From positions 1 to 64,000 of the forward strand of contig NZ_JADBGR010000102.1 in assembly GCF_014892515.1 (NCBI RefSeq): a DNA stretch of 64,000 nucleotides. The letters run 5' to 3'. Shown in pieces: positions 57,850-64,000 of the stretch. The first letter of the stretch is position 1. Every line of letters starts with the position of its first letter. The notes below the pieces were generated by a model that saw only the letters and a list, made by a program, of their open reading frames with translations, was not told where the DNA came from and made no database searches. This stretch comes from Myceligenerans pegani. Its GTDB lineage: Bacteria; Actinomycetota; Actinomycetes; Actinomycetales; Cellulomonadaceae. The position numbers and the translations under genes were made by a program.

Positions 57850-60800
57850 TGAGCACCACGACTGAACGCAAGGCAGCGGCCACACCGTCCGAGGCATCCG
57901 GCGGCGCCTCCTCCCAGGGGCCCGCGCCCGGAGCCGGTGGCCTGGCAGGCCGCGTGGTCCGCGGGGTGCTCTCCGTGGCTCTGCTGCTGGCGCTCGTGGT
58001 AGGGATTCCGATCGCCTTGTGGGCGTTCGGCGTCCCGCTGCTGGGCGGCGACCTGTCGTGGGCCAGATTCGTCTCCGTGATGTCGACTCCGGACGTCACC
58101 GGTGAGGTGGTGCTCAGCCTGGTGACGGTGGTGGGCTGGGTCGCGTGGGCCACCTTCGCGCTCGCGGTGCTGGTGGAGTTCGTGGCGGTGGTCCGCGGTG
58201 TGCGGGCACCGCGCCTGCGCGGCCTGGGGCTGCAGCAGCGGCTCGCCGCCGTGCTGGTCGGTGCGGTGGTGGCGATGGTGCTCGCCACGCCGACCACGGG
58301 CGAGGCGGTGGCCAGCTCACAGGTGGTGGACCCGGTGGACGGGCGGTCGGCGGACCCGGTCGCGAGCAGCGTCCTGGAGTCGCACCCGGGCGACGGCACG
58401 GCGGACCCCACGGCGGGTTCCACGCCTGCGAACGCCGACCGCCACGGCGGCCAGGCGGCCGGGCCGGAGGCGTCACCCGTGAAGCTCACCAAGACGAGAG
58501 CCGAGACGAAGGCCGAGAGCGCGCGGGCGTCGTCGGACGCGAACAGGAAGACCTACACGGTGCAGCCCGGCGACTCCCTCTGGCGGATCGCCCAGGAGAC
58601 GCTGGGCGACGGCACACGGTTCAAGGAGATCGCGCACCTCAACTACGGAGCGCAGCAGGACGACGGGCGGGCCCTCGACGGATCGCACTGGGTGCGGCCG
58701 GGGTGGGTGCTGACCCTGCCCGACGACGCGTCGGGGCCGTCCGTGCACCAGGCCGTCGACGCGGCGTTCGCCGAGGACCTCGCACCGGCGGGCGACGTCG
58801 CGCCGGTCTCCGAGGTCAGGCCCGCCGGGACGCGCGACGTGACGGTGCAGCGGGGCGACACCCTGTGGGGGATCGCCGAGGAGGAACTCGGCGACGGCGC
58901 GAAGTACCCCGAACTGTACGAGGCATCCCGCTCGACCACGCAGCCCGACGGTCGGCGGCTCACCGATCCGGACCTGATCTACCCGGGTTGGCAGGTCACC
59001 GTCCCGGCCGCCGACGAGGCCGAGACGTCGGCATCGGACGTCGAGCCGGCGCCCGAACCCGACACCGGGGAATCGGGTTCCGGGACGGGGGCCGGTGACG
59101 TCGCGGACGAGAGCGGCGACGCCGGCGCCGACCCCGCATCCGACGCCGACGCCGCGGGCGATGCGGCGGGGGACGACACCGCGGGCGACCCCGCCACGGA
59201 GGAGGACGGCGCGTCTGACGGCGACGCGTCCGAGGGCGCCGGACCGGTGGGTGAGCAGGTCGACGAGCCCGTGGACGAGGACGCCCTCGACGAGGGACTT
59301 CCGTCCGACGAGGTCCCCGCTGACCGGTCGGCGGATCGACCGGCGGACGAGGCAGGTGAGCAGCCCACGGCCGACGGCGCGGCCGCGGAGGAGACGACCG
59401 ATCCCGCCCCGCGCGGAGCGCAGCGCGGCGAGAAGGAGACCGTCCCCACCGCGAACGAGCAGTCGGGTTCCGGGGACGACGGCGCGTCGTCCCCGGGGTC
59501 CGAGTCCGCTCCCGAGGAGGAGGCGCCGGCGCTCGACAAGGTCGAGGATTTGGACACCGAGACCCCCGAGATCGAGGAGTCCGCTCCCGCCACGGAGGGC
59601 GCCGGCGCCCGGCAGGACGACGAGACAGCTGCGGCGGCCGTCCCACCCGGCGGCGCGGTCGACGAGGCCTCGGGCCAGGACGACGTCGGGACGCCCGGCG
59701 AAGGCCGGGACCAGCCCGACACCGCCGGAACGACGGACGCGCACGACGCTCCCGCCTACCAGGAGGTCACGCCGGACGACCTCGCCGGCGAACCGAGCCT
59801 CGACCCGGCTGCGGCAGCCGCCCCCGACATCGCCGAGTCGGCGCCCACGACGCAGGGTCCGGCCGGCGTCGCGGCTCCCGAGTCCTCGGAGGCAGCCTCC
59901 GCCGCGGCCCCGCAGCCCGAACCCGCCATCAGCGCCGCACTCGTCGACGCGAGCCTCTCGGACGAACTCCTGGAGGCCTTCGACGTCCGCACCGCCGCAG
60001 GAGTCGGCGGCCTCCTCGCCGCCGGGATCCTCACACTGCTCGCCGCCCGCCGCGATCGTGCCCGCCGCCGGCGCAGGCCCGGCGAGCGGATCGCGCTGCC
60101 TGCACCCGGCTCCCCGTCGGCCGAACTCGAGACCGACCTGCGCGCCGTCTCGGACAAGCTCGGACGCGAACAGGTCGACATCGCGCTGCGGACCCTCGCA
60201 GGCTGGCATCGTGAGCGAGGCCTCGCCCTGCCGGGGGTCCGCGTCGCGCGACTCAAGTCCGGCGAGTTCATCGAGCTGTACCTCGACCGCGCCGCCGAAC
60301 TCCCACCGCCGTGGGTCAGCACCACCGACCGCTACGTCTGGCAGCTGCCCGCCGGCGAGAACCCGGCCGTGGCCAGCGACAAGGCCACCCCCGACCTCAT
60401 GGAGTCGCCCTATCCGTCGCTCGTCACCCTCGGGCACGACGACGAGGACGCCCACCTCATGGTCGATCTCGAGAACGTCGGCTGCCTCGACATCCGCGGG
60501 AGCGACATCGCGGCGCAGGCCACTCTCGCGGCGCTCGCGGTCGAACTGGCCACATCGCTGTGGGCCGACGACCTCCAGGTCACCGTGGTCGGTGCGCTCA
60601 GCGACCTGCCCGGCGTCGTGGACACGGGCCGCATCCGCCACGTGCCGTCGGTCGCGGGGATCGTGCGGGAGTTGGAGGCGCGTGCCGCCGACGTCGATCG
60701 CACGCTCGCGCAGGTCGGCGCCGTCGACCTGTCCGACGCTCGCGGCCGCGGGCTCGCCATGGACGCCTGGACGCCGGAGATCCTCCTGGTCGGGGAGTCG

Positions 60801-62285
60801 ATGGGCACCGCCGAGCGCACCCGGCTCGAGGGCCTGGTCGAGCGGGTTCCCGGCGTCGGTATCGCGGCGGTGACGTCGAGTGCGGAGATCGGCGAGTGGA
60901 TGCTCGACCTGAGCGGCGAGCTCACGGGAGGCGACAAGTCTCGCGGCGTTCTCGTGCCCGCCTACATCGCCGTGCGCCCGCAGCAGCTCGACGCCGACAC
61001 CTACGTCCAGGCGCTCGAGCTGCTCGGCGACCCGGAGCCGGTGGCCGGCCCGGCATGGGCACGCAACCTCGCTCCGGAAGAGCCGGAGCTGGTCGAACCG
61101 GAGGCGTTGCCGGACTTCGACGAGATCGCCCGCACGGGCGCAGACGCCGACGCAGAAGTCGTTGCAGAGGATGTCGTGGAGGCTCCGGTGGCGGAGAAGA
61201 TTGCGGTCGAGGTCGGCGCGGGAGCCGGAGGGGGCGTGGACGCGCGGCCCACCTCAGGTTCGGCGGGGGCCGCGGCGGTCGACCTGGCCGGAGACCCGAC
61301 CGGCTCGGACGTCGCGCCGGTGCCGGTGACACCCGTCGGCCCCGACGGCCCGGATGCGGGCGAGGGGGCCGGCGGATGGGACGACGGCGCGAACCCCTGG
61401 GTGAAGTCCCTCGACGAGGGCGAATCCGCCGCCGACGAGAACGGCACTCTCGACACCGTGGCCACCACGACCGCCGTCGTGCACGATGACCTGGAGGTTC
61501 CGGAGGAGCCGCAGCCGGCGCGGACCCCCGTCGTGCGGGTCCTCGGCACCGTCGAACTCGCGGGATGTGCTGGGACGGACCTGCCCGCCAGCCATCAGCG
61601 ACAGGCCATGGAACTCGTCGCGTTCCTGGCGTTCAATCCCGGTGCCCGAGGGTCGGACATCTCACGGGCGCTCTGGCCCTCGCGGGAGCCCAACCTCGCG
61701 ACGCGGCGGAGTGCCGTCTCCCGGGCACGACGCTGGCTCGGCACCGACGCCTACGGCTTCGAGTACCTGCCGCGCTACTGGTCGACCGACGACGGGTCGC
61801 AGGTGGATCAGGAGAAGGCCGGCTACCGGCTACGCGGCGTGACGACGGACTGGGACCTGTTCTGCGAGTTGGTGGGCCCTGACCTGACGGCGGCGCCGCT
61901 GGACGACCTGCGCCGCGCGCTGGAACTGGTGCGCGGGGTGCCGTTCCAGGACACGCCACCGCGCAAGTACGTGTGGGCCGAGGTGCTGATGCAGGAGATG
62001 GCCGCCGGCGTGGTCGACGTGGCGCACGAGGTCTCGCGTCGCGGGCTCGCCGAGGGCGACCTGGCTGTCGCGCGCGAGGCGTCGCGTGTCGGGCGGATCG
62101 CCGACCCGGCCGATGAGCGCTCGTGGCGCAACTCGATCCGGACGGAGTACGCGAGCGGGCGGATGGACGCCGCCGGCCGCCTGATCGATCGCCTCCGCGA
62201 TCACCTGGAGCAGCTCGACATGGAGCCGGAGCCGGAGACGGAGGAGCTGATCAGCGAGATCGACGCGGCGGGCAAGGATCGCTGA
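57849..62285 (+). CDS. Giant LysM membrane protein with C-terminal BTAD regulatory domain
   Basis: The 1478-aa protein has three membrane helices near residues 38-60, 80-105 and 122-140, two LysM domains (about 234-293 and 328-385, both with PGD/RGDxLWxIA), an acidic Asp/Glu/Ala-rich linker (390-700), a further helix (TAAGVGGLLAAGILTLLAA) and a large C-terminal part ending in a winged-helix plus bacterial transcriptional activator domain (about 1224-1478: VRVLGTVELAG ... LVAFLAFNPG). LysM binds peptidoglycan; BTAD occurs in SARP-type regulators. It may join cell-wall sensing to pilus or channel gene control. Membrane topology puts LysM outside. Confidence 0.85.
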   Translation: MSTTTERKAAATPSEASGGASSQGPAPGAGGLAGRVVRGVLSVALLLALVVGIPIALWAFGVPLLGGDLSWARFVSVMSTPDVTGEVVLSLVTVVGWVAWATFALAVLVEFVAVVRGVRAPRLRGLGLQQRLAAVLVGAVVAMVLATPTTGEAVASSQVVDPVDGRSADPVASSVLESHPGDGTADPTAGSTPANADRHGGQAAGPEASPVKLTKTRAETKAESARASSDANRKTYTVQPGDSLWRIAQETLGDGTRFKEIAHLNYGAQQDDGRALDGSHWVRPGWVLTLPDDASGPSVHQAVDAAFAEDLAPAGDVAPVSEVRPAGTRDVTVQRGDTLWGIAEEELGDGAKYPELYEASRSTTQPDGRRLTDPDLIYPGWQVTVPAADEAETSASDVEPAPEPDTGESGSGTGAGDVADESGDAGADPASDADAAGDAAGDDTAGDPATEEDGASDGDASEGAGPVGEQVDEPVDEDALDEGLPSDEVPADRSADRPADEAGEQPTADGAAAEETTDPAPRGAQRGEKETVPTANEQSGSGDDGASSPGSESAPEEEAPALDKVEDLDTETPEIEESAPATEGAGARQDDETAAAAVPPGGAVDEASGQDDVGTPGEGRDQPDTAGTTDAHDAPAYQEVTPDDLAGEPSLDPAAAAAPDIAESAPTTQGPAGVAAPESSEAASAAAPQPEPAISAALVDASLSDELLEAFDVRTAAGVGGLLAAGILTLLAARRDRARRRRRPGERIALPAPGSPSAELETDLRAVSDKLGREQVDIALRTLAGWHRERGLALPGVRVARLKSGEFIELYLDRAAELPPPWVSTTDRYVWQLPAGENPAVASDKATPDLMESPYPSLVTLGHDDEDAHLMVDLENVGCLDIRGSDIAAQATLAALAVELATSLWADDLQVTVVGALSDLPGVVDTGRIRHVPSVAGIVRELEARAADVDRTLAQVGAVDLSDARGRGLAMDAWTPEILLVGESMGTAERTRLEGLVERVPGVGIAAVTSSAEIGEWMLDLSGELTGGDKSRGVLVPAYIAVRPQQLDADTYVQALELLGDPEPVAGPAWARNLAPEEPELVEPEALPDFDEIARTGADADAEVVAEDVVEAPVAEKIAVEVGAGAGGGVDARPTSGSAGAAAVDLAGDPTGSDVAPVPVTPVGPDGPDAGEGAGGWDDGANPWVKSLDEGESAADENGTLDTVATTTAVVHDDLEVPEEPQPARTPVVRVLGTVELAGCAGTDLPASHQRQAMELVAFLAFNPGARGSDISRALWPSREPNLATRRSAVSRARRWLGTDAYGFEYLPRYWSTDDGSQVDQEKAGYRLRGVTTDWDLFCELVGPDLTAAPLDDLRRALELVRGVPFQDTPPRKYVWAEVLMQEMAAGVVDVAHEVSRRGLAEGDLAVAREASRVGRIADPADERSWRNSIRTEYASGRMDAAGRLIDRLRDHLEQLDMEPEPETEELISEIDAAGKDR

Positions 62286-62303
62286 GGCTTCGTGCGGGCC
62301 GCG

Positions 62304-63557
62304 TCACGGGCCGCCGACGGAGATCTCGGTTCCGGTGAGGTGCCAGGTGTGGCCGTCGTGCACGGCGACGTAGAAGCGGTCGTACTCGGCGGGGAGCCGT
62401 GACGTGTCCAGGTCCGCGGTTCGCCGGCCGATCTCGTCCGGCTGACTCAGGTCCTCCGAGACGGAGCGGTCGGTGATCGGGTTCACGGGAATCAGTCCCG
62501 CGTGAATTCCGCCGCCGCGGACGGTGACGGTGACGACGTCGCCGCGCTTCACGTCGTCGCTGCCCACCTCGACGGTGTAGGGGAGCGGGGGCGCGTCCGC
62601 GGCGGGGAGCACCTCGAACGCCGCCCACGCGAGGGTGGTGGCGCCGGGGTCCGATCCTGTCCGGAGCTCGACCGTGTACATGCCCGGCTCCATCCACGAC
62701 GGCGCCGTGAGCCACTGGGAGTCGCTTCCGTCGAAGGCGGTGCCCTCCCAGGTCCCCTCGTCGGACCCGCCGGGCCCGAGCACCTTCCACGTGACCGTGC
62801 TGTGCTCCGGCAGGTTGTGGGCGGAGACGCGGGTGATCCGGCCCTCGTGAATCTGCGCGATGCCGTCACGAAAGTGGAGGAACGGGCCGGAGGGCGGCGC
62901 CGACACCGCCGTGCCGTCCGTGAACCAGCCGTCACCGGTGTTCAGGAAGGCGATCCAGTCGAGTCCGCCCAGATCGCTCGCGTCGAGCGGGATCGTCACG
63001 TGGCCGTCGTGGTCCGCGCGGACGGTCGTGACGTGGGAGAGACCGGAAATGCCCTCGTGCGCCAGCGCGAACTCCGCAGCCTCGCCCCTCGGCAGGCCGG
63101 ACGCGTGAACCAGGGTGGTGCCGCCGGAGCCGGGTTCCGTCGTGACCGTGACCGGCAGCGGTGGCGCCTCGGCCGCCGGGAGCACGAGGAGCGTGGTGTG
63201 GGCGACGCCGTTCGTGGTGCCGTCCGTGATCTCCAGGGTGTAGGTGCCCGGAGGCGTCGTCGTGGTGGGCGTGACCTGGCGGTACACCCTGCCGTCGTCG
63301 TCGGCGAGCCCTGCGTCGGTCGACGCGACTGCGCCGTCCGGGGCGAGAAGGCGCCACGTGACCTCGCCGTGCGGCGTGAATCCGGAACCCACGATGCCGA
63401 TGGTGCGGTTCTGGTGCACGCTGGCGGACTCGAGTTCGGTGGCTGGTGCGGCGACCGTGGGTGCGGCGGCGATGGCGGTTCCCGCTGCCGCGAGAAGGAT
63501 GCTCGCGAGAAGCGTGGGCAGGCGTCGGGCTCGGACGGGGCGGTTCGAAGTGTGCAA
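62304..63557 (-). CDS. Secreted protein with duplicated beta-domains, function unknown
   Basis: The 417-aa product has a signal peptide (LPTLLASILLAAAGTAIAAAPTVAAP) and two tandem regions of about 150 aa, each ending in a similar segment (VLPAAEAPPLPVTV and VLPAADAPPLPYTV). The segments look like Ig-like or carbohydrate-binding beta-sandwiches. The proposed start is TTG 63557, preceded by GGGAAG, because it starts just before the signal peptide. An in-frame ATG at 63632 adds about 25 residues. Convergent with the LysM gene, 18 bp apart. Confidence 0.65.
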   Translation of the reverse strand: MHTSNRPVRARRLPTLLASILLAAAGTAIAAAPTVAAPATELESASVHQNRTIGIVGSGFTPHGEVTWRLLAPDGAVASTDAGLADDDGRVYRQVTPTTTTPPGTYTLEITDGTTNGVAHTTLLVLPAAEAPPLPVTVTTEPGSGGTTLVHASGLPRGEAAEFALAHEGISGLSHVTTVRADHDGHVTIPLDASDLGGLDWIAFLNTGDGWFTDGTAVSAPPSGPFLHFRDGIAQIHEGRITRVSAHNLPEHSTVTWKVLGPGGSDEGTWEGTAFDGSDSQWLTAPSWMEPGMYTVELRTGSDPGATTLAWAAFEVLPAADAPPLPYTVEVGSDDVKRGDVVTVTVRGGGIHAGLIPVNPITDRSVSEDLSQPDEIGRRTADLDTSRLPAEYDRFYVAVHDGHTWHLTGTEISVGGP

Positions 63558-64000
63558 GATTCGCTTCCCATCTGTGCGTGGCCGCTGCCGGGTGCGGCCG
63601 ATCGGGGGGAGCGTGCGACACGACTCAAGCACGACGAGTGGCGGACGGCATCCCGGGCAGGAGGGCTGGCGACGGGAGTACCGGGCCGCTCCCCCGTGGG
63701 GAGGCAGGGTTCGGGACGCGCCCTGCCGTCGGATCGCGGTGGCGTCGCGTGAAAGACACCATGGCGCCGCCCCGCAACGCCGGAGCGGCGCTCCAGCCGG
63801 GCGGGCGTGCCGGGACGGAGCGCCGGGCTCTTGGCGGTAGCCGCGTCGGCGAGCAGAAACGGCGTGCGCGTTGCGCCGGGTGGGCGCGGCGGGTCAGGGG
63901 ACGCGTCATGGGTCAGGCAAGTCGAACTGGTGGCCGCCCGGGACGCGGCGATCGACGAGGCACTCGGTCAGTCGCCTGCGCGGCTCGTGTTCGATGGCAT
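63558..64000. other. Right end of the window without a clear gene
   Basis: No complete gene is supported. A plus-strand frame open to the window edge from about 63930 (reads MAARDAAIDEALGQSPARLV if GTG is a start) looks protein-like but cannot be judged without the sequence beyond 64000. No terminator or repeat is obvious. Confidence 0.3.

Overview
This is about 64 kb of very GC-rich DNA around the chromosomal replication origin of an actinobacterium. The evidence is the gene order gyrA-gyrB / dciA-recF-gnd-dnaN / oriC / dnaA / rpmH-rnpA-yidD-yidC-jag-rsmG-parA-parB-trxA-trxB-murJ, the many GTG starts, and an LAATG-type sorting signal. A gnd gene between dnaN and recF, a DUF3566 gene after gyrA, and a secreted GH64 beta-1,3-glucanase with a ricin-type lectin domain suggest order Micrococcales, perhaps the Cellulomonas/Promicromonospora group. 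That placement is inference.

Left part (1-15.5 kb, nearly all minus strand, pointing away from oriC): GH64 glucanase; an apparently intact IS256/IS1249-type insertion sequence with 28-bp inverted repeats and a perfect 8-bp target duplication; tRNA-Ile(GAT); DUF3566-gyrA and gyrB; a LAATG surface protein (plus strand); then the dnaN-gnd-recF-dciA run. RecF has no ATG, GTG or TTG start that keeps its first strand, so a CTG start is proposed. oriC (about 15.68-16.07 kb) holds two perfect DnaA boxes and many near matches. A second group of four boxes lies in front of dnaA.

Middle part (18-36.6 kb): ribosomal protein L34, RNase P protein, the YidD/YidC/Jag membrane-insertion genes, RsmG, ParA with a long disordered N-terminus, and ParB. 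Eight parS-like sites (five with a perfect core) lie between 12.0 and 34.7 kb, several inside genes. Minus-strand genes follow: trxA and trxB (with a SigR/SigH-type promoter), a pseudokinase with a C-terminal discoidin-like domain, murJ, a DUF6049 protein and a NUDIX hydrolase. Next come a CCA-adding enzyme (plus), an unusual Prs paralogue and an MFS drug exporter.

Right part (38.6-62.3 kb) is the most unusual. Two divergent operons flank a small sigma-like gene. The minus-strand operon resembles a Gram-positive type IV secretion channel: M23 peptidase, VirB8/TcpC-like proteins, VirB6/TrbL-like membrane protein, VirB4-like ATPase, PrgI-like protein and a small two-TM protein. No relaxase or coupling protein is visible. 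The plus-strand run is a Tad/Flp pilus set (SAF-domain CpaB-like, CpaE-like, TadA, TadB, TadC, Flp-like pilin, three TadE/TadG-like proteins) ending in a 1478-aa LysM protein with a BTAD-type C-terminus. A bipartite motif, GTCACACGAACC-N7-GCCCATTTGTT, lies upstream of both the channel operon and the pilin operon. A perfect CRP-type palindrome sits in the divergent region. The VirB4-like ATPase carries a class 3 intein exactly inside its Walker A motif, with zinc-ribbon cysteines and a degenerate homing endonuclease. Co-regulation suggests one composite cell-envelope machine. This is the best candidate here for an undescribed system.
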